Program-made: the position numbers and the translations under genes | Notes under the pieces: generated by a model | What the model was told of the DNA's origin: nothing | Database searches by the model: none | What the model saw: the letters and a program-made list of their open reading frames with translations, nothing else | Assembly: GCA_030765065.1 (NCBI GenBank) | Contig: CM060988.1 | Coordinates: 194,802,565-194,866,564 of the forward strand | Reading direction: 5' to 3' | Length of the DNA: 64,000 bases | Origin: Deroplatys truncata | Lineage: Eukaryota; Arthropoda; Insecta; Mantodea; Mantidae | Part shown: positions 1-12,184 of the stretch, in pieces | Numbering within the stretch: the stretch's first letter is position 1 | Layout: every line of letters begins with the position of its first letter

Positions 1-233
1 TTTATGGACGCTCTTTAACTACTATGGTTCTTAGCGTCCCATTCTATATTGGGCGTGAAACACCGGTAATTTTGCTCAGAGGCCTCTTTATCAGGCTTGA
101 GGTTCTTTTACGTGCCGTAAATCTACGACACGGGACCACCGGCTTTACTTCCCTTCCGAAGGAAGCCGTGCTAACGATTTTTACGCCCGAAAAAATCCAT
201 CGCCCTCCGCCGGGTTTGAACCCGAATCCTTGA
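1..233 (-). mobile_element. SINE-A copy, head truncated
   Basis: This matches the complete SINE at 18789-19084 over about 230 bp, including the shared pieces at its left (tail) side and the GGTTCAAACCC B-box in reverse complement near 214-225. The match stops just beyond the B-box, so most of the tRNA-like head is missing. The element reads right to left. An open frame exists through it on the plus strand, but similar frames occur in the other SINE copies, so it is not a gene. The left edge may continue outside the window. Confidence 0.8.
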
Positions 234-690
234 AGACCTGGTAGTACTGCTTCCTTGTGTTACATGCTAAAATTACTTCTGCTTCTACAATAAGCATGTA
301 TTAAAGCAAAGAATACCACTTCTAAGCTATGCCCAGATTTCTAGTCCACATTTTATGCTTCATAACATGAACTACAAACAAAAACTGTCACAAAAATGGG
401 GAACTTATATATCGCAGTCCAAAAAATGTGAATAAGATAAACAATTAACATGAAGGAGTTGACTTTACAGTTCACGTTGTCCATTACCGAATGTTTGTGC
501 CCATTTACTGCTGTTACTAGAGGTCACTAGTAGTGCAATCAAAACTTAAATCCACTAGCAATATAATTTGTTGCAGCCCACTGAAGGGGAACCATGATCA
601 TGATGGACAGACACATAGATAAGATCTGTATATCAATTAGCGCTGTACGAGCAAACCGTAAAGTTGGCAAGTATACGCATATAAGCATTT
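234..690. repeat. Diverged duplication, copy 1 (partner 10062-10710)
   Basis: From 'tgaagacctgg' onward this stretch is collinear with 10062-10710 for over 400 bp, with many substitutions. Shared landmarks include AAACTGTCACAAAAATGGG, TGTTGCAGCCCA and AAAGTTGGCAAGTAT. No coding frame is conserved between the copies. It is either an old segmental duplication or a low-copy dispersed repeat. It lies directly against the truncated SINE. Confidence 0.7.
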
Positions 691-1767
691 TTGTACAATA
701 AGGAATACAGAACAAAAGTATGAGGAGTAAGAAATACTACTATACAAATATATGACTGCAATAAAATATATCGCTATAGTTAACTGGAGAGAATAACACA
801 CTGTTACTCTTGTTTAAACTTAAAAATTAGCTGAATGCATGCACTGGATGTCATGTTCACAGACACAAACTATATTGTAACCTAAGCCTACAAAGACATT
901 AAAAAAAAAACACATGCAGAACAAGTTGCTCTGGCTTATTTGAAGTGATCAACACCAAAAAGTTATGCTTCAATACACCTCAGCAGGGAGGCATTACCAC
1001 AGTAAAACAAAAGCTATATCTGAATTATGGTTTGCATCCCTGATTGCCAGAAATAGCCAACTTCCATTTGGTACTTTTGCTCACTGCTATAAGACCACAG
1101 TGATGTAATTATCCCTTCCCTTGATTTTCAGAGCCATTACCACATGGCTGGTAACTGTCAAACACCAATATGATGATGATGATTATTATTATTTCTATTT
1201 TCACGAAAATGTAATTTTATCTTGTTTTGAATGAGAGACCTAAGACTGAGGGCACTCAAGGGAGTGAGAATGAAAGGTGAGATATTCCATTTACAAATGC
1301 AAGGTCTTAGCACAATTTGCTATTCCTACTAAAAACATAAGTGTTAATGTCATTTGTGCTGGAATATCATGAAAATGGGTTTCTTGAAAAATTTCATGGC
1401 CCCTTATTTCTGTAATAATTATCACCCATTTCACAACTAAGTGCAGTCTTGGTCATCCATCACTAATCCATCCTGGTCGGCAGAAAAAAAAAATCCTTAA
1501 AAAAATCACAAATTGTTGAGCATAAGCAGCATTTGTGCTTCTGGGATTACACAGTCTGCACCAACTTGGCTGAGCCATTATTAGATGCAAATGACCACCA
1601 ATCGATTGTTACAAAAATGAAACACATAACATTGTGAAGCTTACAATACACGAGTATATACATACTAGTACATATGTAATTTTTGAAATTATAAATGATC
1701 TTGACAGTTTTAAATGTCATATTTGTTACTTTCTGCATCATTCCATATCTTAAAAACGGCTACAGCA
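691..1767. other. No gene or repeat recognised
   Basis: This is AT-rich sequence with short A-runs and a small TGA/TTA triplet run near 1173-1195. I see no coding frame, RNA gene or element end. Confidence 0.5.
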
Positions 1768-1798
1768 CATTTAAGTTGGATAATCGGGAGTCTACTGT
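1768..1798 (-). mobile_element. Pogo/Tigger-type terminal repeat (solo end)
   Basis: Read on the minus strand this begins TACAGTAGACTCCCGATTAT and continues CC. That is the CAGTAGAC...GATTATCC pattern of pogo/Tigger (jerky-type) inverted ends, flanked by TA. It resembles the end at 11766-11797. No partner end or transposase was found beside it, so it is a fragment. Confidence 0.45.
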
Positions 1799-2102
1799 AT
1801 GTCCTTTCACTGCAGCGCCGTTCTGAAATTGCGAGTGTCTTTTTTATACGGTAATATACTTCACAGTGAAAGCGTTGTACAAGTTGTATGATACAAATAA
1901 CTGTATGCCATGTGCAGCAGACAGAAATCCTTTAATTATAATGCTCAAAATGAGCTATTACGTTTTTAATTATAAATAATCTCATTTGAAATGACCATCA
2001 CTTTTTATTTGTTAATGATCTACTGTCAGTTCCTAACAAATTATCGTTCATTTAATTAGAAAGTAATGTGAGGTCAGTGGTATTTTTATTATATGACCTT
2101 AA

Positions 2103-2934
2103 AAATCTGTGTTACATTCACATGACTTTCTCTAACTACTATCATTTATCTTTATATAGCTTCTATAAACTATTCCCACAGAACTTTATTTTTGTAATAG
2201 TTGCATTACACATTTCTTTGTAGATACAAGGAGGATAGAAGATAATCAGATGTTTAAAAGCTAATCACTATATGCTGACCTTGAAATTCCGCACTTTCAT
2301 GACATGGAAAAAAACCAAAAAAAAAAAAACCAAACAACCAAACAAAAAAGCAAAGAAAAAAAGTGAATATCAATACCACTTTAAAAAATAGATGTATTAA
2401 AAATTTAAAAAAATAATAATGGATATTTCAGGCCACAAAAAAAGCTTATTTGAAATAAGTGTGTGTTTTAAAGAAATCTAAATTTTTTATCTCTTAATGT
2501 TTGCCAGTTATACAAAATTCCTTCAGAATGAAGGCTTCACAGGCTATTTCTAGAAATTTCAGAATATGGTTTATTTGTCATGCAAATAACTTAAATACAC
2601 AGCATTTTAATCAAAATTGTTAAGAGCCATTTTTTGAAAGAATAAAAGATCTTGAAAAAATTTCCATGTAAGGGTAGTTTAGGATGTAGAGATTTTCTTT
2701 AAAATTTTTGTGTCGCATCTTTGGTAGGTACTCAACTTCTATACCAAGTTTGGCAGTTATCAAACACTTCATTTGTGTTATGTTGTTCACAGACACACAG
2801 AGACCTTTTTTATTGTTTTTTTTGGGGGGGGGCCCTCAGAGAGCCACAATTCTGGTGAAATCTCAATATCAAATTTTTGGGTGCAATGCCATATCTTTTC
2901 TACCTACTAGGCACATGGTAGAGAAAGTAAAAAG
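2103..2934 (+). repeat. Family C dispersed repeat, near full length, old copy
   Basis: It begins with the family start (ctgtgttacattcacatgac then tttctctaac) and ends with GGTAGAGAAAGTAAAAA. Landmarks run in order: the ATTTTAATCAAAATTGTTA block, the TCCATGTAAGGGTAGT block, TACCAAGTTTGG, and the GTTCACAGACACACAGAGAC block. It is more diverged than the copies at 30-53 kb. No coding content is conserved across copies. Confidence 0.75.
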
Positions 2935-4083
2935 CAATATATCTGAAAATATTTGGCCCTCCGTTACATTTTCAGCCAACTCCCCATTTGCGTTACATGC
3001 ATTGATCATTTTGTGTTTTTAAGGACAGTTTTGTTCACTGCTCCAATAGCCTAAGGACAACCACATAAATCCGTAACCTGACATCAATCCAGAAACTGAT
3101 TTTCACAACATTCCAGCTCTAACTTAAGAATTCTCCTGCAGTTATAAACAGGGCATTCAAGTTATTTAATTTAGATGTATACTGCACTTTCAACCATGGA
3201 TTTAGTTGGACAATTTGAGCCACCCATATTCATATAAAATTCCCAAACTTACAGTGAACTTAGGGGATGAGACTAATCCCCCCTCCCTATGTCTAATGGG
3301 GAGTTGAATCATTTGCTTAGTATCCACTATAAAAAAGCCAAACCCTCGTATGTTCTACTACCCAAGATGTTTGAACCTTATCTCAATGAAATCCAAAAAT
3401 ACAAGGGTGTCATTAATGATGCAAAACTTCTGATTATGTAATTTCTTAAATTTTGTTTTGTTATTAAATATTAACAAAATTCTTAGTGATGCAAGTTATA
3501 GGAACATTAGTGGAAGAAAATGAGGGAGAAATAAAAATCTCAATTACTCAATGTATTAGAAGCCTACTGATTGAAATTTTGGTAAAATTTACTTTCTCAC
3601 TACAGATGTGGTCAACTAAACCTGCTAAATTACATATATGCTATTAGTTAGTACATGTTCAAATCAAACATGCTCACTGTTGCCAAGTTTAGATATTTAA
3701 ACATTTAGTCTTTAACCACTATGCATAATATGAATACAGTAGTAACAATAAAATAACTTTCTATGGGAGGCCATTTCTAGAGGGACGATTTTCCTAATTT
3801 TTGCACCATTCTTTCATCAGAACCTTAATTGCCAGGTAACAATTATTACACTAATGTAACTAGACTATTGTAACAAATTCCTAAAAATCTACATTTCTGC
3901 AAACATTGCCATCATATAAACACTAGTAAATGCTTGGCAAAGAAACAGTGCAGCTTACTAATTTTGTAAAACATCCAAAATATAAAACAATTCTGATCTT
4001 GCTAAAAGCTGTGTACCAAGCACTAAGAGTCACTTAACCGTGTCTTAACTATAATCATTAATAATTTGTGTTACATAAACATA
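2935..4083. other. No gene or repeat recognised
   Basis: This is AT-rich single-copy-looking sequence between family C and the fold-back mariner. I see no coding frame or structural signal. Confidence 0.5.
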
Positions 4084-5058
4084 CAGGGTCGTTCTTTCAC
4101 ACTGCAGTCTCTGCATGGCAACTCGTGTGCTGGCCAGTTAAAATATCCTCACATTCTCATATTTACAGTTACAACTGCACATACCTTATTATAACAGATA
4201 TTAGATCTATTCACATATTTCTGACATCTTCTCAGGAAACTTTCATTCACACTGGAGAGCTCAATATCCAGAGTGGAGTGAATTTCCTCGCTTGAGGTTT
4301 TCTCTCAGTTTTTCCAATCTATGGGGTTTGTTGCACACACCCTATTTTTCAAGTTCCCCCACATATAGAAATCACATACAATTAAACCAGGGGATCATGA
4401 TGGCCAAATTGTTTACTAATTACCCCATGTTCTTTAAAATTTCTGAATTAAGTTTAAACAACTCCTCAGCTGTATGCATAGTTGCAAAGTCTTGATGAAA
4501 AAAATCCAGACTGACATTCGTCAGTCAGTCAGTTGTTCAAAAAATGGTATGACATTCCTGTGTCTGCATTTATTGTTTGTTCAAAAAATATAGGTCCTAT
4601 TATTCTGTATGCTTTTACGGCACACCAATTTTCATATCATGCAAGGGAATCTTGTGTGAAAAATCCGGTTTCTTTGTACTCCAATGTCTGTTATTTTGTG
4701 ATGAAACATAGCCATATAAATAGAAACATGCATGGAGTTTGTAAAATCCAATTACTGAAGTTTACCCAATCTGATAACAAAAAATAAGGTATGAACAAAC
4801 CCCCATACATTCTAAGAACTAAAACATCACGCGAGAAATTCACTCCATTTCGGATTTTGAATTCTCCAGCATGAATGAAAAATTCTTAAGATACCACAAA
4901 TATGTGGATACAGGTAAGTAGTTATTATGATTGTAATTGTAAATCTGAGAATGTGACATGGTTGTGGGGATATTGTAACTGTTTTGGCAGGATTTTGAGC
5001 TGCAGCAGTTGGCACATGAGCAGCCGTGCAGTGGCCACAGTGTGAAAGGAAAGCACTG
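4084..5058 (-). mobile_element. Fold-back mariner derivative with TA duplication
   Basis: The element is flanked by TA (4082-4083 and 5059-5060). Its inverted ends are CAGGGTCGTTCTTTCACACTG on the left and CAGTGCTTTCCTTTCACACTG read inward from the right. The inverted similarity continues for about 200 bp: 4085-4290 in reverse complement matches 4830-5058. The minus strand from about 4740 down to 4290 carries a decayed mariner-type transposase. It contains an FHQDFATMH motif with the second catalytic Asp at about 4489-4491, then a RENLKRGNSLHS-like C-terminal piece. The same C-terminal segment occurs again on the plus strand at 4827-4920 (motif SSMNEKFLR). One element thus carries two oppositely oriented copies of the transposase 3' end. 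Multiple stops and frameshifts make it inactive. Confidence 0.8.
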
Positions 5059-5060
5059 TA

Positions 5061-7014
5061 TTTTCAAGAATTAGACAAATGAAAATGTTTAGCCTAATAC
5101 TTTGAACATGTCTGTATTTTTGCTGTCTTCACCTCCCTTCCTCCCACAGCTAAATTTTGTTAGAACAGTATTTCAAATAAGAATTTGAACACTGATTTAT
5201 GGTCGATTATTGTTTTTTTTTTTTTTTTTAGCTGCTAAACTTTGCATCATCTATCTTATTGCCAATCTTGAGGAATATGAGCAACCACTGTTGTTTTGAG
5301 AATAAAGAAACTATAATTTTCAGTTCCAAATGAAGTACAGATGCTTACTATAACATTTTGTATATCCAGAAATATCCATTATGCTTTTACAAAACTTTTA
5401 GCATCATGTAATTATGAGATTGGATCAGCTAGTCCCCTGCTTTAAATGAAAATGGAGCCAAAATATAATTTCATTCATTGATAACTTAAAACCCAGAATT
5501 TAAATTAAACAAACTGGCATCTGTTCAGTTAACACAGTATAATGACTGCATTTTCAGGTAATTCAGTATTACCTTGCATGTTTATAATTACAGCTCAGCA
5601 TGTGCTGCCTTATTGCCTAGTTTGTTCCTTTGCTTACAATCACAGACTTTGTATATATAAATATGTTTCATACTTGCTGGAGTAAAATATACAAATTTTA
5701 TTGTGCCTATAATTACCTATTTTAATAGTATGCACTTTTTCATAGCTCTAGGGCCTATTATGGCTTGTTTTTATAATGAGAACTTTTATCAAGATTTTAG
5801 GCTAACATAATTTCATTATTTTTGTTATTGGCAGCTATTTAACAATATTATTTGTCAATGCGATGTTGACTTTGGTATTGCAACTAATATTTCACCCTCT
5901 GAGGCAATGAGCCGTTATCGACAATGTACCTGAGGAAGTTTGTAATACCGGCATTCCTTTCCTAACGTCAGCAGTTGCATTGTTTTGTGTAATAATAAAA
6001 TAGTGGCTACTTAACGCAATTAAAACATATGGTAACTGGTCAACTACAAAAAACTTATTGTTTTAAGACAGAGAATCAATCATTTTAGTGTTAACTCATA
6101 ATTTGTTCATTACGATGGCTTTATTGCTTTCTACTTTCCACATGAACAAAAACACAGTACTGACCTAATAAGACAAGATTTATTTCATTGCAAAGGCAAC
6201 AATAGACTACTTAACAATAGTACCTAACAGGCTCAATTATAATTACAAACCAGCATGGGAGTGTAAAGCATGTTCAAGAGTAAAATTGCTTAAAAACTGA
6301 TAATATGAACTGCCTTAAAAGATACATCATAGCCGAAAACTTCAAAATTAAAGAAATAATGTTTTCAGTTAACACTTCATTAAGAGCATAGTGGAATTTA
6401 GTAAATTTAATGTATGGTATTTGGGATTTGACTTCTTGGTATTTCTATATTGTTCTGTCATGTCAAAATGTATTTTTAAATGGTAAACGTATAAATGATT
6501 GTGCCTACTTCAATGCCTATCATTACTGATAGTGTCTATATTAGTGCCTATTTGCTTGGCTATTTTAAGTTTTTAGAACCTATTGTGCCGAACTCTACTT
6601 TTAGTGCAGTACGTGAAGCAATAGCAAGAGAAAATTTTGCATTGCTCTTTCTTTCATACATTTAGCTTAATTTTTTCTATCCACCTATATTTGCTTGCTC
6701 TCAATAAAGTCAGCCTTTATTATGGATGCCTGTTCTTTACTGTACCAAATGTTTCATATTTCTTTAAGAGTAACCTGCACCAACTTAACTCTAATTCCAT
6801 ACTAAATTAGTATTTAAGTTAACACTCGGCAACTTCCATATGGATAAACTACTTCCAAAGTATTTTACTCCTTTCAGATACTCCCAGAGTAAATTACTAT
6901 AGAAGTAAATGTCAAAGAACATTGTCATACAGTATGTTACTATGGAAGTAAGTTGAGAAGAATTTGCTCTCATGGCCTAATGAAGTAACTCATCTGTAGA
7001 CTGAACTACTCTTG
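5061..7014. other. No gene recognised; short homopolymer runs
   Basis: This is AT-rich DNA with a T-run near 5211-5230. I see no protein-coding frame above background and no complete transposon ends. Confidence 0.5.
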
Positions 7015-7402
7015 GACCACCAGAAGAAGGTGAGAGGGGCTTGAACTGCTTATCTGCTCACATACACGATTTGTTTACTACAAAATATATGTATGTGTGT
7101 GTGTGCAAATCACTCGTGCTGCCAGATCTAATACTTGAATGGTATTACGCATTATTTGGCTATCGCTATTAACACGCGCTATGGGATATAGTACAATTTA
7201 TGTAATAATTTGTTAATTTTATCAATTTTTATTCTTTACGTATGGCTGCAGTTTGAAAGAAGGGACAAACTATACACAGCCATGGATGAATTATCTGATA
7301 ACACTACGTATTTCATTTGATACCTAGTGCACGTAAGCATGATGGGAACACTAGAAAATGCTTATGTAGCACAGTCCTCTCGCTCACCATCTTCTGGTGG
7401 TC
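7015..7402. repeat. Short inverted repeat pair, possible MITE
   Basis: GGACCACCAGAAGAAGGTGAG near 7015 is matched in inverted orientation by CTCACCATCTTCTGGTGGTCC near 7380-7402. That is about 21 bp with one mismatch, enclosing about 340 bp. The centre has no coding frame. I could not find a clean target duplication, so it may be a small non-autonomous DNA element or the core of a larger one. Confidence 0.45.
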
Positions 7403-7461
7403 CATCTGTACAATACCATATCATATACGGGAGGATGTTTTGACATGTTCATGATTACTTA

Positions 7462-8112
7462 GGGTGGCACATTCCAAAGCATTACAAGTTTTTGGGTTTT
7501 GTGGTAAAATTTGCATAGTATAGTGTGTTTATTATCTGGGTATTCCATTATTTCTAACACAATTAGCTAATGTTACATTATAGTCCAAATTGAATCTATT
7601 CCTTCCTTTGAGCATTATATCAATTACTATTTTTTAATCATCATTCATGTATGTTGTCTGTGAACTACTCCAGTTTTAAATCTTTCTCATGTCTGTGTGG
7701 CTTTCTGCTTTTTTAGCCTTTGCTTTCAGGTCTTTCCAAAGAATTTTAAGTTGCTCTTTGGTACATTTCTGTCATTTAAGCATTAAATTTGTCCATGACT
7801 TTCCAGGCATTTTTTTTACATCCATTCTAATATATTTTTAACATGAATTTTCATTTACTCCATTAACAAATATTTATCTGACTTTCTTCCACCTTTTGCT
7901 ATCGCACATAGTCCAGCCCATGATACTTCAAGTAAACTGTGCAAACAATGAACTCACTTTCAAAGTAGTAACTAAAAGAGTAAATTGTAATAAAGTTCTC
8001 CGACAATACTTCCAGATTAAGTTACTCACATAGTAATCTACTTTCACAGTACAAACTTCTTTAGTAAACATAACCTCCAAAGTAATTTACTGTAACATGA
8101 TGCACGCCACCC
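7462..8112. mobile_element. Possible TA-flanked MITE
   Basis: GGGTGGCACATTCC at the left is mirrored by a right end reading GGGTGGCGTGCATC inward, with TA on each side (7460-7461 and 8113-8114). About 650 bp lie between, with no coding content. The inverted match is only about 8-14 bp, so chance is not excluded. Confidence 0.35.
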
Positions 8113-8950
8113 TAAAAGTTCATATCAAAGAAAGATAGCCATTTCAGGTAGTCCAAGTATTTTCAACTAAAAACACTGATGTATAAGAATGATTCAGAAA
8201 AATGCACACAAGAATTCTCCTTGCAGACACACAGTTGGTACTCATTATGTTATGAGTTTGAATAAAAAATTCTTTGTCTACATGCTATTGAGCCGGACAA
8301 TGAAAATCAGTTGTGTCACATTCAAGTCTCACATGAACAGATACTGCATCAGTAATTGTATGGTAACTGTCCAGTAGAACATAGCATCATTTTGTGATGG
8401 ATTAAATATTTTTATAAGGGTATGTTGCTAAAGAAGAAACTCAACGGTCCTAAAGACTGACCCTGTCTAGGTAACTGTGTAAGCTAATGTCACAGTCTTA
8501 AAAGAGGAAAGATGAATGAGTAAAGTGAAAACTTCTGTAGTACAACACATAATACATTCGAAACATAAAGCTCATGCCAGAGGGATGTATATGGACTCAT
8601 TACAGTATATGGGAACACATCCACAATATGAATCCATTTGATTATGTACTTTCTTTAACAAATTGAAAAACCCAATTTGGAGTCACTGTTTTACAACATT
8701 AAGTTTCAATTGTTTAAAGAATGCTGAACAGAGATCAGTTTTGATCTTAATTAACTTTTTGGCTTTAGATCAGTTGTAAGTCCTAGTATTTCAAGTTTAT
8801 TCCTGATCAAAAGACAAATTGAATGAGATACAAAAAGTTGACACACATTGTATGAACAGCTTAAGATCACCCATTTGAAAGCAGCATTTTAGTTAATATG
8901 CTCTGTACTGAGTACTTGTACAAAACACAAGCAGCAATAGCTGTAAATAC
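8113..8950. other. No gene or repeat recognised
   Basis: This is AT-rich sequence. Small open frames exist, but none has recognisable motifs. Confidence 0.45.
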
Positions 8951-9084
8951 AGAGTCTTTGTTTCGAAACATGGCCAAATTAAGGGGAATTGCTTGCCCTG
9001 CGCTGTGCTGCTTCTGTTATCTCTCCAATGCCAGGTAACCAGTTGATGCAAATATGCTACACAGAGATTGATATGTTGTGAGAC

Positions 9085-9435
9085 CACATGTTTCAATGTT
9101 ATAAAGTTAGTGCTGTTATAATGCCAGCACACAGAATCTTCATGCATGATTCCTATGTGACAACAAACTCTTATAGAGAAGTGAAACAGCAATTTATAGG
9201 CAAATTTCTTGCTGTTCATATGTCTCGCAGAGAGAGGTTTGTAATGTCGTGGATAGATTTAAGGAAACAGGATCTATTCTTGAGGGGGGTGGCAAACTAT
9301 TGTAAACTGCCATGCTTTTACAGAGGAAAATCACAATCACACCTGAGAAAACTTGGAACCAAGTCCAAAGAAATCTCTGACAAGGCTTGTGCAAGAATCA
9401 GGAATTTCACAAACCTCTCAACCTTTTTTTAAAAC
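9085..9435 (+). pseudogene. Mariner-type transposase N-terminal fragment
   Basis: The frame starting near 9118 reads an HTH segment: HRIFMHDSYV, then REVKQQFIGKF, then a basic stretch. This is the DUF4817-like DNA-binding domain that opens many insect mariner-family transposases. It is close in type to the domain at 47431-47658. After about 9300 the expected linker continues in another frame (TEENHNH, then LEPSPK), so at least one frameshift is present. No DDE catalytic motifs follow. It is a decayed fragment about 350 bp long, and its ends were not found. Confidence 0.65.
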
Positions 9436-9639
9436 TCTATAACAGAAGTGTAATTCATGTTCTGCAACCACGTGATAAGAGTTAATTTCTACAACTGGGT
9501 GATGGATAATGTTAATGGCTCTCTATTGACCTGTATTTAGTTTTTTTTTTCTTTTTTTGCATACAAAGCATGGTTTTATTTACATGGCCAGAAAGAATTA
9601 ATTAATGTTATATAAATTTTCTTAAAAGTTGTGAGAGAT

Positions 9640-9885
9640 TTATGGTGGCACAAGGATATCCTTTCTAACATCTTCTATAACTAAGTTATCTGGTAATTTG
9701 CATGAGATTAGGGGATATGAATATCTGACTACACCGGCAAACAGCGTGCCTCCAAGTGGCAAGAAAATTCCCATTAGGTCGGACACACATCCAAACAAAA
9801 GCTCTGTTTCATCACTCATTTCACAAGTAAAGGGAGCATTCTCTCCTCTATAATGCTGCTCGTTACATTGTCTTGCCAAAAACAA
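9640..9885 (-). CDS. Unidentified open segment, possible terminal exon
   Basis: The minus strand is open for about 81 codons ending at a TAA at 9640-9642. An in-frame stop lies just upstream at 9886-9888, so any gene would need a splice acceptor near TTGTTTTTGGCAAG (exon start about 9871). The peptide has an acidic N-terminal part (CEMSDETELLFGC), a hydrophobic middle (MGIFLPLGGTLFAGVV) and ends DVRKDILVPP. Its composition looks more protein-like than neighbouring frames. I do not recognise a family. It could equally be a decayed transposon piece or chance. Confidence 0.25.
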   Translation of the reverse strand: MFLARQCNEQHYRGENAPFTCEMSDETELLFGCVSDLMGIFLPLGGTLFAGVVRYSYPLISCKLPDNLVIEDVRKDILVPP

Positions 9886-10061
9886 TTACATTATGTGAAG
9901 CCTACAAGCAAGCATAAGAGTCGAGGAGAACATTATCAAAATTCACTGTGAGAAAGCTTCCATTCTTTAATAGAGCAACTTTAGTAGCGAGGAATTACAA
10001 TACAGTTGATTGTAAATGTGGCAGCAATGGTAGTATCTATTACAGACGTTTTGAGGGAAAC

Positions 10062-10710
10062 TTGAAGACCTGGTTGAACACTTCTGTCACACATGCTGAA
10101 ATTCTTCCTGGTACCACAATAAACACGTATTAAACAAAGAGCACCACTTCTTAGGTTATACAAATATTTCTAGTATATATTTTACACTTCATAGTATAAG
10201 CCATAAACAAAAACTGTCACAAAAATCCATAAACAAAAACTGTCACAAAAATGGGAAATTTGTATATCATAACCAAAGAATGTAAGTAAGATAAACAATT
10301 TACTTGAGAGAGTTGACTTTGTAAGCTCATATCATCCATTACCGAATATTTGTGCCTATTTACTGCTGGTACTAGAGGTCACTAGTATGCAATCAAAATT
10401 TAAATCCACACACTATGCAATTTGTTGCAGCCCAGTGAAGGGGAAGCATGACTGATGAAGGATAGATGCACAGATAAGCTCTGGCCTATCACAGCACTGT
10501 ATACCAATTAGTGTGGCACATTCAGTCTGTAATCTTAAGTTACAACATAATGCAACAGAACTTAATACTTCGTCATATCCATGGTGAAACTCCGTAACAC
10601 TTTGAATCTGCCCATGAAACCATAAAAGCGCCCCCTTTGTCGTAATGTCTTAAAAAGGACTCTGCTCCTGTATATTTTATTGATAAACTGTAAAAGTTGG
10701 CAAGTATGCT
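10062..10710. repeat. Diverged duplication, copy 2 (partner 234-690)
   Basis: Collinear with 234-690. It differs by an insertion of about 160 bp at roughly 10522-10682 before the shared AAAGTTGGCAAGTAT block, and by a 26-bp tandem duplication (10201-10226 repeated at 10227-10252). No conserved coding frame is present. Confidence 0.7.
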
Positions 10711-11269
10711 TTATATTATTTCCTATTGACAAATTGCATGAACTTTGGTTTGCTTCATGCAATTCAAACCTAAGCTTCTGAGTGTGTAAAATAAAATTCT
10801 GCAGATAAAAATAATGCATTATTTAAATAGGAATGAGTTCAGGGCTCTGGTAGTTGTGAATACAACAAAAATGAAAAATCTGGAATAATTTGAATTAAAA
10901 ATTGCCAAAAAATTAGGTATCGGCATTTCACCTTGCATGAAGTATAACAAGGCCTTATCTCCACATTCTTATGTAAGCATGTTACGACATCACACAATCC
11001 TAAAGAATAGATGTGTCTGTGAATGTAGAAAGGGGGAATACAGCCCAGGAAAGTTAAATTAGCAGTGGGCAAAATTCCTTTAAAACAATTCAGCCACCTG
11101 GTTTTTATACAACCCTTAATGCAATAACAGTAAAGTTATGTTACAGTGTTCTTAAAACTGTATTTGATGTGCAGTACACTCATGATTAATAGTCCCCATT
11201 AACCAAGGGAGTTGGAAAATAAACAGGCATACCTTTTGTATCAAAACATTGCTAGCATCATGTGTCAAC
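10711..11269. other. No gene or repeat recognised
   Basis: This is AT-rich sequence with no supported feature. Confidence 0.45.
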
Positions 11270-11797
11270 AAAGTTGAATGGTACCCTAGCTATCTAGCGA
11301 GCTACCTGTGGAAACACCAATAAAAAATGAAGATGTCCTGAGTTGGTGTAACCATGATCAACAAATGGAGCTCACAGACAACATTGTTGATATAATCCTA
11401 AATAGGAACACGACATTGATGAGAACACCCCAAAAGTTATGCATGCTGAGTGAGTGAAGATGTTCAAAGCTGCTATAGCCCACATTGAACAGCTTGATCT
11501 GCTGTTTCTACAGCACTGGCATTACATTACAGCTTCCAGGAGAGGAAAGTTAGCCAAAGAAATAAATCTTCTGATTTAATATTGTAATGTATTTATTTTT
11601 TAATTCAAATGCATTAAGTATTCAACATAAATTTTAAGGAATTATGTTGTAAGAGACAATTACTATAGGGTTTATTAAGCTTTTTTTTATAATTTATTTA
11701 TGGCCTATTAGCACATTATCTCCGCATTATCCGAGTTTTTCCACATCCGAGGTAGTCTCGGTCCCAATTAGCTCAGATAATCACAAGTCTACTGTAT
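11270..11797 (+). mobile_element. Pogo/Tigger (jerky-type) transposon 3' remnant
   Basis: The plus strand at about 11300-11580 encodes a stop-broken transposase C-terminus (EDVLSWCNHDQQMEL, then FKAAIAHIEQLDLLFLQHW). It has the layout of Tigger/jerky DDE proteins, whose tail follows the catalytic domain. About 170 bp downstream comes an inverted end. Read inward from 11797 it is TACAGTAGACTTGTGATTAT, followed by a partly palindromic run around 11715-11760. The left half of the element, including all catalytic motifs, is missing. Confidence 0.65.
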
Positions 11798-12184
11798 TTT
11801 CAGTGATTTCTATAATCAAATACTCCCTCTGTTCCAAAATATCGCATAGAAATGACTTCAAAGTGTGGGATTATGGCGCATGCGCTGTTGTACAAGGGTT
11901 TGATGGTCCAATATTTTCATTAGTGAATCTGGTTCTCTCGTACATGGATGTGATGGTTGTTCAGGCACTGTGAAAACAAAAATATTGAAATAGCTAATAA
12001 TGAACAGGAATCAAGCTGGCAGCAGCAGTGGCATTCCAGTGAAAGTCAAGAACAGCAACAGAGCCAAGTGTAAGTAGAATGTCCCAATCACAACAGTTGA
12101 CAACTGAATGCCATAATTCTGCAATTTCTATTACAGATGAAGAGAGGTAGCAACTTACAGAAGGATGCCATCAAGCCACTGCAA

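Noticed and set aside
24-233. Open frames through SINE-A copies (also 18773-19045, 60669-60866, 60880-61116)
   Set aside because: The same peptide-like strings recur because the SINE is repeated. The frames are broken differently in each copy and there is no splice or start context.
10562-10819. 85-codon minus-strand frame as a gene
   Set aside because: It covers the insertion in the second copy of the duplication. The partner copy lacks it and no motif is present.
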